A program made the translations under genes and the position numbers. Shown piece by piece: positions 34,552-46,600 of a DNA stretch of 64,000 nucleotides (its first letter is position 1; each line of letters begins with the position of its first letter). The notes beneath the pieces were generated by a model, which searched no databases, was not told where the DNA came from, and saw only the letters and a program-made list of their open reading frames with translations. The DNA is from Ottelia alismoides (lineage: Eukaryota; Streptophyta; Magnoliopsida; Alismatales; Hydrocharitaceae), in contig JAZKJV010003273.1 in assembly GCA_037367405.1 (NCBI GenBank), forward strand, positions 439,501-503,500, given 5' to 3'.

Positions 34552-35847
34552 CTATCCTTTCCCCCTTCTCTGACTTCTATCAGAGTGCTACCCTTCTCTC
34601 TTCTCTATTTTCTTGGTGATGGTCCACTACTCGAGGAGCTCTGATTTTTTTACCAATCTTGCTCTCCATACTTCCCTCCATCTTGCCATATCATATGATC
34701 TCATGTACATACACATCTCTTCTAGTATTCACGTGATTTCTCCCGGCCATCGATATATGCATAAATAAACCTCATATTCCATTTCCCCCTTGATCTATCT
34801 TGGACCCCATCTTTTACCTTCATCTCTTGGCTTGAGGTAGCAATTTTGTGATAGGGAGTTGATCTCGTTGTATTGAGGCCTGTAGAGGGAGAGTTCGACG
34901 CAACATCCCCTTCGTCGAAGCTTCAGTCTGATGATGGCTATTCCAGGTTGGATAGCTTCTTATTGAGGCATAGAAGGTTAGATTTCTTTACTGTATTTCA
35001 TTTCTTGTATTTTACTTTATGCTTTTACTGCAATTTCTGGTGTAATCTTTTGATTTAATGTACACTGAGCTTTAAAGATCCAACCATCATCTTGTATGTA
35101 CACATCTTGTTTTGACTCCATACCACCCTCATCAGCTTCCCTTATAATTTCTCCACCTCCAGCGCCACCTAGGCCCCCTTGATCTGCTCCAGATTGAGGT
35201 CACACCTCTCCTTCCGCCACCTATTGCCGGAGAGCATCTCCCACCTCACTCACCCTTCAAATCCATAAGATATATGCCCAGGACCATTCACCTTTGCTTC
35301 CTCGATCTAACCATGTAGGATCTAGGAGGAATGAGCCTTAACTATGGTGATTCACGTCCCAACTTTCAGTCCCTGGATCCCTAGCTTCATCTTCACTTCA
35401 AGGAACCCATCGATGGGTCATGGACCTGCTTGAGGGCACCACTTGACGTGGATCCCTTCCAGGAACCTGTGGAGCTACTTGTCATAAAAAAAGACCCTCA
35501 GGAGAGGAGATAAAGCGGGTTGAAGCTACATCGAGCTTCGATTCTTGGGTGTTTTTCATGACACCTCCAAGACCATTGGATAATCATGTCATGCCAGTTT
35601 CTATCACGATCGTTGGATCGAGTGAAGTAGTATGCGATGAAATCTGTCCAGATGTGCTTAAGTGAAGTTTTCAACGCCATCAGATCCACATCCCATATGT
35701 GCCCGCACAAGGTATATTGCATATACATCCTGCTGATTTTTGGATATTAATGCTTTTATTTAAATTTGCATGTTGCGTTGTAAATTAAATACGAAATTTT
35801 GTGCTTGGACTCCATGTATGTTTGTCTAATTACTATGAGGTCCTCTT

Positions 35848-35873
35848 GCCTCACATGTTGAGACATGTGAGGC
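35848..35873 (+). other. LTR stem-loop, T
   Basis: Perfect 11-base arms GCCTCACATGT and complement around TGAG. It corresponds in position to the CACGTG stem-loops of the LTR at 1-4470; the arm bases differ, yet pairing is complete. Confidence 0.65.
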
Positions 35874-35993
35874 ATGTAAATTATTCATCTAAGACTTTAG
35901 ACTTTTAGGACCCGTTATTGAATGCAATGAATGTTTATTTAAATTACATTTGGGACCTTCTCTGCTGTGTATTTTTATTTTATGTCTTTTATT

Positions 35994-36856
35994 GGGGTGG
36001 TGAGGGGATTGGATTTGCCGGTATGAGACGCACACAAGTGGAAACACTTGTCTTCCTCTAGGGAGGGAAGTGCACCCCAACCCGTCCAGTGATGAGGAAG
36101 TCTAAAGACAGGAGAGTATGGGTTGCGATAAAGCTTCAAAAGAGGGATAGTCTACTGGCTCAAGAGGAAAAACTCCTTATGTAAATGCTGATGTGAATAG
36201 TATTTCAAAAAAAAATGTCCAGGCCTGTACAAAAATAAAATGCCTGCAAAGTATGTACATATGTTGTAAAGCCAATAAGCAAGCTTGAGTTCCAAAGTCA
36301 TATCATGTGAGCCTGCAGCTGGATGACTTGACTACACTGGTCTTGCATCCTAGGATAGGTAGCTACACTGGCTACCATCCATTCTTCTCTTCACCCCCTC
36401 CTCTTGAGCTGGTTGCCACTTGAACTTAGAAGGGAATACCCCGCTCCTCGAGGAAGGAGTTATTGGATTGGGGAATCATTGGGTCGTCATGTTGGAGAAG
36501 TCAGTCTCTTTGTCATTCTAGTTGGGGAGAGCCACTATCACTTACATTGTACGAGTCAGATTCGTAGTCGTAAGAGTTTGCATATGAGTTGAAGTATTTC
36601 TGACCTGGCTATTGAGGAGACTTGGGCAGAGTTTTGGGATTCTCAAGGACTGTTGGATTTCAAATTCGGTTCTCATTAATGTTCCGCCCGCATAAAAATT
36701 CCAAAGTTCCAACTTGAGCTCCAAACTTTGATTTTGTGAAGACAAGTTTGATAATTAAACTGAATCCAAGTTCTTCTTTTTCTTTTCTTTATTTTTCTTT
36801 TTCTGCACTTATTGCATGAGTGTTTCCTAGGGACTAGCAAAGGCAAGTATAGGGGT
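35994..36856 (+). other. N 3' non-coding region with polypurine tract
   Basis: Begins inside the conserved 3' region (GGTGAGGGGATTGGATTTGCC), includes GAGGAAAAACTCCTTATGTA (36169-36188) and CACTTGAACTTAGAAGGGAA (36418-36437), and ends in the polypurine tract AAGTATAGGGGT (36845-36856) directly before the LTR. The preceding N sequence is at 56798 and upstream. Confidence 0.75.
36844..36856 (+). promoter_or_regulatory. N polypurine tract
   Basis: CAAGTATAGGGGT next to the LTR start TGATGAATC. It would prime plus-strand DNA synthesis. Its core is identical to the 3' arms in the stem-loop array. Confidence 0.7.
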
Positions 36857-39800
36857 TGATGAATCTACATTTCATCATCTTTATTCTATCATTTTGGCCT
36901 TAAAAACCCTAGTAAATGCCTGTAAATAGAGTTAATCATGCATTTTATCATCCGTGCATTTGTGTATAAAATGTGCATAAAATACAAGTTTTTAATGCCA
37001 AAATTATAGAATAAAGAAAAGAAAAAGAATAAAATATTATAAATATTTGATGACCCGAAACTCCGAGACCTAGGCATCTCGATGACTAGGTCGACAAGGA
37101 ATAAAGTAGGGGGAGATAAGGGCCAAAATACACCAAAAATACCTTTCATTTTATCCATTCTTTATTCATTATGGGACCTATTTTTGGTTCCACTTTTTAC
37201 ACCTCAAATAAATAAACTTTGAACATAAAAGTTGTAGATAACTCAATAAATAAAAATACAAAATTGATTTCACTCAAAAATAATGTACAGATAAAAAGTT
37301 ATGATCTGAATAAGATTCCAGAATGCCAACTTCCCAGATGCGTATCTCACAAATGAAAACTCCAAATGCATCAAACTCACCTTTAATTGTATATAGAATA
37401 AAATAAGCTATTTAATGGCGGTGGTTTCGCATTTGGCGGATCTACGGTTTGAAAGTTGAGTTTTGGAACCTACTTGTATACTTATACAGATTAAAATATT
37501 CATTTCATTATTTATTCATTATTTTTATAATTTTATATTTTTATAATTTTTTAAATATTATTTATAATAAATATGTACATTAAAATCAGAATAAAAATAC
37601 AAAAGAAACACAAATAAAAATACTTGTATATATCATACACATAGGTATTATACCTATAAATATACCTATACATTCTATACTTTTATTTTATTAAGTGTAC
37701 AAAACACATCAGAAAAATAAAATAAAAAAATTTCTACGTGTATAAAAGTATTTTTATAAATTTATAAAATAATAAAAAAATTAAATAAATTAAACATACA
37801 AATAAAAATGAAATACTTAAATATATAGATAAAGATACCTATAAAGGGTATAAAAGGAAACTTGTAGTTATTAATCTCGAAAAAATAAATAAAAATTACC
37901 ATAAAATAATTTATAAATTAAAAAAACATTTTTTATTTTGAAACCAAAAATTAATAAAGTAATTTGCTATTTTTTATTGATTTTACAAGTTTTTTTCAGG
38001 GATTTTCCTGGTTGGTCCACGTGGACCAACCAGGTGGAAGTTGACCCGCTGGTCAACTCCCTGGTTCTTGCTCCTGCAGTCCGTCAGACTGCATTTTTTA
38101 GCCATTTTCTCCCATTTTTCAAGGCTGCATCTTTCAATATGTGGCCTTGTGCCCTTCACGAATTTTTATCCCCATACATCCCTTATACACGCCCAGGCAT
38201 AATATTGAGCATTGGATTACAGATGTGCCCTATTTTCTTCGTCCTTTGGGCTGTGTTGACCATCTCTCTGACCAAGGTCTGTACAGTGTCAGATCTGAGT
38301 TTTTTTGGCGTTTTCTCCAAATTTTGGAGGTCACGCCTTTTACTATTTCATGTCATGTTCTTCACGACTTTTCTTCCTCGTGGCATGAGCATACACGCCC
38401 ATGGCTGGGATAGGTCTTTGGATCCACGATTCGCTCGTTCCACCTCGATCTTCATGCCCACTCGACCACTTGTTCAAAATACCCCCTTCCTCCATTTTTC
38501 AAGTTTGAACCCTTTTTCCCTTGCCTAACTTCTTCCTCCTAGCGCCCTGGATTGAGGAAGGTGACAGCTACTCTCCGGCCTTGCTGTGGGGGAGTTTGGC
38601 TAGGTGAATCGTGGTCTCCACCCATCTCCGACCACCTTGGTTGTGAGATACATAACTCTAGTGTTCTGCCATTGAGGTACGTTTTCTCTTCATTTTTCTT
38701 GCATTTTTAGATTCTCCGTAGCTGTAGGATTAGTTTCCCCCCTTCACCTTCGATCTATACCCCTCTATTCACCATTCGCCATCACCTCGTCGGAGCTTGC
38801 TCCGACGAGCTCCTTTCTTGCCATTCTCTGCCATTTTTCCCTCCAGAAGGTCACGACATTTTGCCCACGACATTCTTAACTCGTTTTTGCAGGTCCCAGG
38901 AGTCAAAGGACCCCCTTGGGGGGTCGGTTTTGGAAACGTGAGCTTCCTGGACTCCAACTCCTTCTTCGACTCTGCCACGAAGCACTGGAGTTCGTCGAGC
39001 CATTTTGGCTCCGTTGGCGGACCGAGGACACTTCCAGGCGTCTTTGGAGGACTTTTGCGACGAGGATAGTGGCCGGAGCAGCGCCATACAATAGATTGAA
39101 GTTCGATTGGGGCCGAGTTCTTCCCTGTTCATCCAGGAGACTCCACGGCCGTCCGATCGGGCTTGGATCCCAAACGCTCCAGCCGCCATCCGATCGCCAG
39201 TGTTTGGGTATTTTCTGCTTTTGACCCGACACCTTTTTGTGTTTAATATTCGACACTGAATCATTCATCTGCTATGTTATATCTTTGTAATAATTTTAAA
39301 AAGGACCCTGCATTTTCTTTATCTACATTTCAGTCCAAGTCCACGTAGGCCGACAAAACTTGGTGATTTTGCAACCAGACCTTCGCGGGTTTGGTTATTT
39401 TGCACTTGATCGGATATTAATACTAAGAGTAAACTTTTTGGCAAATTTGCATTTTGGCCCTTGAACTTTGCTCTATTCACATTTATACCCTTGTTAGGCC
39501 TTGTATTTTTGTATGCTTTCCCTATTTATTTCATGCATCTAGAACATTCGAAAAAATCTCAAAAAATATATTTAAGATCCTACTGCATTGTTCTTTCACG
39601 CTATTTTTATTTTGAATTTTGAGTCTTTTTATTATTTATAAAAATTCAAAAACATGCATTTTCAGCACTATTTGCATTAGAAAATACATAAAAATTATAA
39701 AACCACCTCAGAAAATTTCCAAAATATGCATTCTGTGTCTTTTAGTGTGTTGTAACTTCTATCCAAAAATCACTAAAAAAATATAAAACAAAACTCCCAA

Positions 39801-40569
39801 AAATTAGAAAACTCTAAAAAACTTCATAAAAATTAAAAAATTCTATAAAAATCCAAAAAATGCAATTTCAGTTTCCGTATCTTCCTTGATTTTTTATCTT
39901 TCAATTAAAATTAATTTGAGGAATTTTGGACATCATTTGATATTTTTCATCCTCATTTCAATTTCAGCCAGCAACTTTTATTCACTGTTTTTAGTTTTTT
40001 TTACTTTAAAAATACCAAAAAAATAGGAAAAATCTAGAAAAATCACAAAAATATTAGAAAAATACATAAAGCCTAAAAATAATTTATTTCTTGATTTTTC
40101 TTTATTTTTACCTATTTTTATAAATACTTTATTCCTCTCTCTCCTATATTGTATATATATTCTATTATTGGAAAAAGAAAATATAAAAATATGAAATACA
40201 AAAAGAATATATAAAATTAGAAATTAAAAATCAAAATACAAAAATATAAAATTAAAAATAAATAAAAAATATATAAAATAAAAACCCACAAAAAATAGCA
40301 TAGTTAGACACTTGATCACACACACACACATTTTGCTCATTTTTGCCCCGTTATACCTGTCTGCTCCCTGTGTTCGACCTCTACACATACTTGCACCTAT
40401 ACACATCTTTGTTGTAGAGTTATAATAAATTTTAACTCCGCACCACTTTTCATTTCTTGATTTCTGTTGTGGGTTAATTGTTGTTTTAATCTGGATTTCG
40501 TGTGGTCGATTCAGCGACTGAGATCCCGTCTTGTGTGGAACTCAAGATCACTGTTTTTCGGGTTAAACA
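36857..40569 (+). repeat. N 3' LTR (LTR A, 3713 bp)
   Basis: TGATGAATC...GGTTAAACA, preceded by the polypurine tract and followed by ATACT and then the right half of the E RT gene. It matches LTR B (48020-51720) at about 96-97% in the stretches I compared by eye. It contains an AT-rich 5' kilobase, the G-box/W-box module, a GC-rich block at 38780-39200, and a 3' A/T tract. A 196 aa ORF at 37938-38528 is split into three frames in LTR B, so it is not a gene. Confidence 0.9.
38007..38057. promoter_or_regulatory. 28-bp G-box palindrome and inverted W-boxes (LTR A)
   Basis: Perfect palindrome 38007-38034, half-site CCTGGTTGGTCCAC followed by its exact complement, centre CACGTG. After five bases comes GTTGACC-CGCT-GGTCAAC (38040-38057). 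G-box and W-box cores are bound by bZIP/bHLH and WRKY factors respectively; binding here is inferred. Confidence 0.65.
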
Positions 40570-40574
40570 ATACT
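40570..40574. repeat. Target-site duplication of N (ATACT), 3' side
   Basis: ATACT directly after LTR A; the matching copy precedes LTR B at 48015-48019. In both places ATACT belongs to the E RT coding sequence. Confidence 0.85.
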
Positions 40575-41053
40575 CTAGTTACAATGAGGTTGCAATTGCT
40601 CCTGAAGATCAAGAGAAAATGAACTTCACCTGTCCATTTAGGATCTACACCTTCCGCAGAATGCCATCTAGTATATGTAGTGCTCTAGTAACATTTCAAC
40701 GATGTATGTTAGTCGCATTCGCAGATATGGTTGGAAGTTTTCTCGAGGTTTTCATGGATGATTTCTTGGTCTACAGTGACAGTTTTGATCAATGCCTATC
40801 TAACCTAGATCGAATTCTGAAAAGACATTGTAAAGTAAACCTGGTGCTCTTGTGGGAGAAGAGCCATTTCATGGTGATCGAAGGGATCGTGCTAGGCCAT
40901 GTCATATCCAAACGTGGCATGGAGGTTGATTCTGCAAAGGTGGATGCCATTTCAAAACTTGAGCCACCTATAAATCTGAATCAAGTCCGGTCATTTGTGG
41001 GGCATGTCGGTTTCTATCGACAATTCATCAAAGATTTCAGCAAAACTACATGA
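40570..41053 (+). pseudogene. E reverse transcriptase, C-terminal part
   Basis: Starts exactly at the N insertion point with YSSYNEVAIAPEDQEK, followed by the F-M-D-D-F active site (Asp codons 40757-40762, both intact), KSHFMV.EGIVLGHVISKRGMEV, KVDAISKL and VRSFVGHVGFYRQFI, ending at a stop at 41051. The frame is open for 160 codons, better preserved than H. The N-terminal part lies at 47400-48019, downstream in this window, although it precedes it in the gene. The ORF that reads through from 40502 includes LTR sequence and is not a natural start. Confidence 0.85.
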
Positions 41054-41129
41054 TGTTGATTGATCTTCTAGGCAAGGAGGAAGATTTCATTGTAGATGGC
41101 AGAGTCCTCCAAGCCTTCAATTAGTTAAA

Positions 41130-41580
41130 AGAATTGATCACCCAAGCCCATGTCCTTCAACCACCATATGGTCTCTACCATTTGAGATCATGACAGATGC
41201 TTCTGACTATGCCATTGGAGCGGTTTTAGGATAACGAAGAGATAATTTGCCATTTGTTATTCATTATGCTAACAGGACATTAGATGATTCTCAGAAAAAT
41301 TACACTGACACTAAAGAGGAGCGCTAGCAGACATCTTCACCTTGGAGAAATTCAGATCCCATCTGCTTGGTTCCAAAGTGATTATATATACAGATCATTA
41401 TGCCATCAAGTACTTACAAGCCAAGAAGGATGTCAAACCAAGGCTAATCATATGGATCCTTGTACTCCAGCAATTCGATCTTGAAATCCATGAAAAATCT
41501 GGAGTTAAAAATGTGGTGGCAGATTATTTGTCAAGATTGCTAGATCCATACATTATTGGAACTTATTTCCAATTATAGAG
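41130..41580 (+). pseudogene. E RNase H
   Basis: The DASDYAIGAVLG motif lies at about 41195-41230 and is followed by a TAA where H has a CAA glutamine codon. The segment continues NRTLDDSQKNYTDT..E and then, in another frame (41342-41578), [29 protein letters not shown] and VADYLSRL. All expected RNase H blocks are present but spread over frames. Confidence 0.75.
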
Positions 41581-41619
41581 ACTTTCCCAGATTATCAGTC
41601 ACCTCTCTCCTCTAGTTCG

Positions 41620-42816
41620 TCGATATTGTGAACTATCTTGTGTCCAAGAGAACTCCACAAGACTGGCCAAAGCTGAAAGTCAACAAGTTTCTGTCGGATA
41701 TTCATTTCTATCAGTGGGATGATCCTTATCTCTTTCTTGAGGCGAGAGATTGCATCTGGAGGAAGTGCATTCCTTAGGAGGAAGTCTAAAGTGTCCTCGA
41801 ACATTGCCATGCTTGAGAATCAAAAGGACACCACTCTGGAAAGAGTATGGTAGCAAAAGTGCAATGCAGTCTCTGGTGGCCGACTTTATTCAAAGATGCG
41901 GAAGAAATTGGCAAACGCTACACCGACTATCATAAGATGGGTGGTACAATAGGAATGATAGATACAATGCCCCTGAAGTACATTCATATCTTAAACATGT
42001 TTGAAGTGTGGGGAATTGACTTCATGGGCCCATTTCCTAATAGTCAGTGTATGAGTACATTATGCTTGCTGTCAATTACGTTAGTCATAGGGTGGAGGCT
42101 ATTCCAACCCAAGCCATTGACAGTCGCATCATCTGCTGATTTCTAAAGGAACACGTCATTGCAACATTCGAGATCCTTGAAATTCTCATATCCTATGGGG
42201 TAGCCATTTCATCAATAGAGAGGTGAAGAAGTTGACACAAGATTTTTGCATTGAACATCATGTCACCTCTCCATACCACCCACAATCTAATGGCTTGGCC
42301 GAGTGTTCAAACTGGGAAAATAAGACAATTGTGCAGAAGCTTGTACATCCCGACAAGAATAACTGGTCTCTGCTACTAGACTCGATTCTTTGGGCCTATC
42401 GGACTGCGTACAAGTCACCTTTGGGAATGTCTCCATACCTCATGGTATATGACAAGTCTGTAGAACTCATTCACAAATCTTTGTGGGAAATAAATGTCTG
42501 TAATATGGATTCCAAGAAGGCTGAAAAGAATAGAAAGATGAATCTAAATCGACTTCTCGAATTCCATGAATACACATACAATAATAACCTGATATATAAG
42601 GAAAAGGTCAAGACGTGGTATGGCAAGCACATCCGCTGCAAGACTTTTGAACCTAGTCAGAAGGTCTGGTTGTTTGATGCAAAGCTCAAATTATTCCTAG
42701 GGAAGTTGAAGAGCAAGTGGACCAGGCCTTTTGTAGTGAAGCATGTGCATGACAATGGAAGCATCGCGACTATCATCCGACGTACAATCATTGGTGATCA
42801 ACATACAACTACTTAA
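41620..42816 (+). pseudogene. E integrase
   Basis: N-terminal zinc module remnants lie at 41800-41950. The core contains FEVWGIDFMGPFPNS (catalytic Asp codon 42018-42020), then a broken stretch where the second Asp should be (42170-42220). From 42223 there is a 197-codon open frame with SPYHPQSNGLAE (Glu codon 42301-42303), WAYRTAYKSPLGMSPY, KVWLFDAKLKLFLGKLKSKWTRPFVV (GPY/F-like module) and the C-terminus at 42816. A short frame at 42743-42940 continues the usual tail. Confidence 0.85.
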
Positions 42817-43019
42817 GCCTTATCATGAACATGATACATTTCAGTCCATAGTTGATTCAATTCACATCGCCTACCATGAAGAGCTCAATGTCACAATAGC
42901 AACGCATTTAGACAAGGCCAGCAAAAATATTTTTGATTAATTACTCTTTTATCCTTTTCTTCTTTTCTTTTTTCATTCTTTCATTCTTCCGAAGAGTGGC
43001 ACTCATTTTATTCATCATT

Positions 43020-43410
43020 GCTATACTTGGGATATTCTTCATCCAAAGTATAGCAGGTATGATGTATTCGGGTGTTCATTCTTAGATCCCTTTCTTGTCT
43101 CCTCAACCCTAGATTTTCTTGCTATACTTATGGATATTTTACCCTATGTATAAGGGGAGACATGCCGAGCCGATGATTTATTCGTACCCACTCTCAACCC
43201 TCCCTTGAATGCAGTCTGCTATACTTAGGATTAATTGATCCTAAATATAGGGAGTAGGTCGACTTCTTATTCATTATTCAATCGTTAGACTTTCCTATAC
43301 TTAGTACGAGTCATGTCTTCCTTTTCTCTTTGATCTATGAGAACATAGCTTAAGCTAAGTATATGGGGTCATATATACTATGTATATATTTAAGCCATAA
43401 CTCGTACTTC
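43020..43410 (+). other. Stem-loop array of E (units a, b, c, d)
   Basis: a 43020-43053, b 43121-43158, c 43219-43253, d 43295-43368, plus a downstream ATAACTCGTAC arm (43397-43407) that can pair with GTACGAGTCATG in d. Loops match the units of the same letter in the other elements (c: GGATTAATTGATCC). Confidence 0.8.
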
Positions 43411-45308
43411 CGTATTTTCAATAATATGATTAATTAATAAAAATCAAAACTCTTTGAAAATCTGATAATAAACCGATTAAAAATATTTTGCAAAATGTTC
43501 AAAAAGTGATTTAAAAAATTATTTGAAAATTATTTTGTAAAACCATTTGAGATTGTAAAATGATTTCAAACCTTTGTAAAAATATTTTGTTTGTAAAAAG
43601 TTCTTTCTTTTGTTTCAATAAAATGTTTTAAAAATCTATTTGCAAATGTTTAGAAAATGGTTGTAAAAATATTTTGGAAAATCTATACATACTATTTGAA
43701 AAATCTTTGCAAAATTATTTTCAAATTTTGCAAGTGTTTGTAAAAGAAATATTTGTCAAATTATTTTTCAAAATAAAATTTCCAAAATGTTTGTCAAAAT
43801 ATCTTCATATTATTTGAAGAACCATGCATATAATTCAAACAAATAAAAACTTTTAGAAACTCTATATATACATCTGTAAATAATAACTAACTCTAAGACT
43901 ATAAAAACCTAGTATACATCCTTTTACCCTAAAATCTTGTAAATAACAAATGCACTCCCATGTAAATAGCTGCACATATCCATTTGACTAACTCTTTTAT
44001 TTTTCAAAAATCACTAAAAATATGCAAAATCAAAAACTTATAAAAATTTGCAAAAAGTTTCCAAAAACTTGCATAAAAATTTGCAAAAGCAAACTTTTTC
44101 AAAAACCCCATAAAAAGTTCAAAATCAGAAAATTGCTTCACAAAAATATTTATCTACATTGCATGGAATTTTCATTTTTCATATTGATTGTGATAATTGA
44201 ACAAGTCTAAATAAAATCCGAAGATTGGAGATTGGTTGGACCTTAATCCACTTAATCACATAAACCTTAAAGGAACTAGAATTGAGGTGCTTCAGGTCTA
44301 CTAGATTTAATTCTCCAATACCACAAGACTAAATTCAATATCATCTTGAATGCCTAAGTATAATATTTTGGAACATACACATGACTCTTTTCGACAGTGA
44401 CCTAACTTGCACACATGCACCTTGCACATTGCTCAACACAGTTGAAGTAGTAGAGGGATGGATTTGTCGGCATGAGATACAAGCCAATGGAATCATCGGA
44501 AGTTACGATCTGTGGCCATTGTATCCCCAACCCGATCCCGTAGCAATGAGGTCTAATGACATAATGTTGTGGGTTGCAATAATGCTTAAAAAGAGGGATA
44601 GTCTATTGGCTCAAGAGGAAAAAGTCCTTATGTAAATGCAGTTGTATATAGTATTAAAAAATGCAAAAATAAAAAACTCTAAATAATAGATGGGCAAAAA
44701 TCCAAGAAAAATCAATTCTCGTCGGAGCATGTATGTATTCAATAAGCAAGATTGAGCTTCAAAGAAAAAGTATTCATGCGAGACTACAACCGGATGACTT
44801 GGCTACACTGGTCAAGCATCATATGATAGGTAGCTACACTGGATACCATTCATTATCTTCTCCACCTCCTCTTCTTGAGCCGGTTGCACTTGAACTTAGA
44901 AGGGAATACCCTGCTTCTCGAGGAAAGAGTTATTGGATTGGATAATCAAAGTCACCATGTTGGAGAAGCCTGCCTGTTACCGCTTCAATTGAGAGGAGCT
45001 ATATATCACACACACTGTACAAGATACACTCATAGTCATAAGGGGTTGCGTATGATATTGACTTGTTCTAACCTGGCTTTTGAGGAGACTTGACAGAGTT
45101 TTGTGGTTCTTGGAGGCTGTTGTGTTTCAAGTCCGGTTCCCAAACAAAGTTCCAACCAAACTAAAAATCCAAGGTTCTAGCTGAGCTCCAAACTTTGATT
45201 CTATGAGGACAAGTTTAAACGTTAAAATCAATCCAAGTTATTTATTTTTCTTTCTTTATTTCTTTTCTGCACTTATAGGAATAAGTGTTTGCTAGAGACT
45301 AGCAAAGG
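43411..45308 (+). other. E quasi-repeat tract and 3' non-coding region
   Basis: 43455-43800 carries TTTGNAAAAT quasi-repeats. 44150-44400 has the TTGAACAAGTCTAAATAAAATCC block. GCTCAAGAGGAAAAAGTCCTTATGTA follows at 44610-44635 and CACTTGAACTTAGAAGGGAATACC at 44888-44911. Short ORFs such as 44381-44635 lie in conserved RNA-level sequence and carry no protein signature. Confidence 0.65.
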
Positions 45309-45321
45309 CAAGTATAGGGGA
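45309..45321 (+). promoter_or_regulatory. E polypurine tract
   Basis: CAAGTATAGGGGA directly before an LTR start TGATGAATC (45322). Confidence 0.7.
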
Positions 45322-45783
45322 TGATGAATCTCCCTTTCATCACCTTTTTTCTTTCATTTCGTCCTTAAATCTCTAGTTAAATGCATGTATATATCATTAA
45401 TTTGCCAAAATGAACACTTTATAAAATGCACAAAATACTGTATAAAATATTGTTTATTTAATGAATTTAATTCCACAAAAGAATAAAGGAAGAAAAGAAA
45501 AAGAAATGAGACACCATAGGTGTTGAGTGACCCTAGACCTCGAGACTTAGTCATCATGATGTTTTGATCAACAAAGAATAAAGTAGGTGAAGATAGGACA
45601 GAGAAATTGTACAAAAACGCACAGAAAACAATACGCAAAACCGTAATTTAATTGCACAAACATTGCTTTTTTGGACATATTTTATTTTATTATTTTTACA
45701 CTTAAAATAATAAAACCCTCAACATGAATATTTTAGATAAAATACAAAGCAAAATACAAAATTGATTTCACAAAAAAATAATG
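45322..45783 (+). repeat. E LTR stub (first 462 bases)
   Basis: TGATGAATCTCCCTTTCATCACC... follows the N LTR start through the AATAAAGTAGGTGAAGATAGG block to TTTCACAAAAAAATAATG, then breaks abruptly into gag-derived sequence. The rest of the LTR, the PBS and the first part of gag are missing. The break is the closing junction expected if E had been circularised by end joining. Confidence 0.7.
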
Positions 45784-46600
45784 GACTTTGTGCACGGGAC
45801 TCACAGAATAAAAACCCAAAATAGAAACTTCATGGACATGTATCTTCTCCTCACTACAATTCTCAGCATCCCTACTCGTAGCCTCTACACCATTCCTAGT
45901 ATCAATGTGGTCAGCACAGTGAACCATCTGAGGCTACTCTTGTGAACCCAGTCTTGGATTGCTTGGCTCAGTTGGTGAAAAGCCTTGCTGAAATGAGCCA
46001 GAAGCTCAATGACTTCACTGCCACCAAAACTCCGATTCCAACACAAGTGGAAGCCAACCCAATAATTTTAGAGATAAAGAGCAGGTAGTCTGTAATGTCT
46101 CTCCGGTCTAATAGAGTGAGATGTGCATGATTTGTTTTTGTCTAATGTTATCACTCTCAAGAGCGGTAGGACCTTGCTGCTGACTACCACAATGAAGGGG
46201 AAGAATAAAGCTTCACTTGGTATATCATCCTCTTATGCATCAGCCAATCCAGCTGCCAGGATGAGTGAGGAAGAAGAAGACGGAGGTGAAGCACCAGAAA
46301 GAAAACACCGAAAAATCCTCAAAACAAAAAATGACAAAAAGATAGCAGCAATAGCAGCAGTCAAAGAACCACCGTGCCAGCAACCGAGGAGACCGTATCA
46401 TTAATCAACTCAATGCCAGCCGATGGAGACCCGCCTACATTTTTTGGATGCCTGCCTCTTTTAGATAACCATTCTCATTTTAGTCATCTATTTGTACAAC
46501 TTGATGTGGGCACCGATTTTAATGTAAATAAGAACGATTTTTTGCTTTTGACTCTGTAAATATTCCATTTCTATATGCTTTAGGAGAATCCAAAAAAATC
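45784..46600 (+). pseudogene. E gag C-terminal part
   Basis: Starts mid-gene, next to the LTR stub. It aligns with H 22560-23300: TTGGCTCAGTTGGTGAA, GAGCAGGTAGTCTGTAATG, and the open stretch 46123-46404 with ITLKSGRTLLL...MKGKNKAS (the Athila TLRSG-type motif) followed by an acidic then basic low-complexity region. Confidence 0.65.

Larger units (their letters stand above)
33369..35993 (+). repeat. T 5' LTR, left piece
   Basis: Starts TGATGAATCTCCATTTCATAACC and follows the N LTR block for block: the AGTAGGGGGAGATAGGG block at 33630, G-box/W-box module at 34496-34551, the GC-richer part, and the stem-loop at 35848-35873. It stops near TTTTATTGGGG (35993), where the 3' region of N begins. With the right piece (1087 bases) it totals 3712 bases, against 3713 and 3701 for the two N LTRs. 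Confidence 0.8.

Noticed and set aside
37938..38528. 196-codon ORF in LTR A
   Set aside because: The same region of the near-identical LTR B is split into three frames, no known domain appears, and it overlaps the promoter palindromes.
38851..39268. Arg/Ser-rich ORFs of 121-137 aa, also at 50033-50471
   Set aside because: Opposite-strand shadows of the GC-rich part of the N LTRs; both copies are present because the LTRs are nearly identical, not because of protein selection.
40502..40569. Upstream start of the 183 aa RT ORF
   Set aside because: This part is LTR A sequence read through by chance; real E coding starts at the ATACT duplication.
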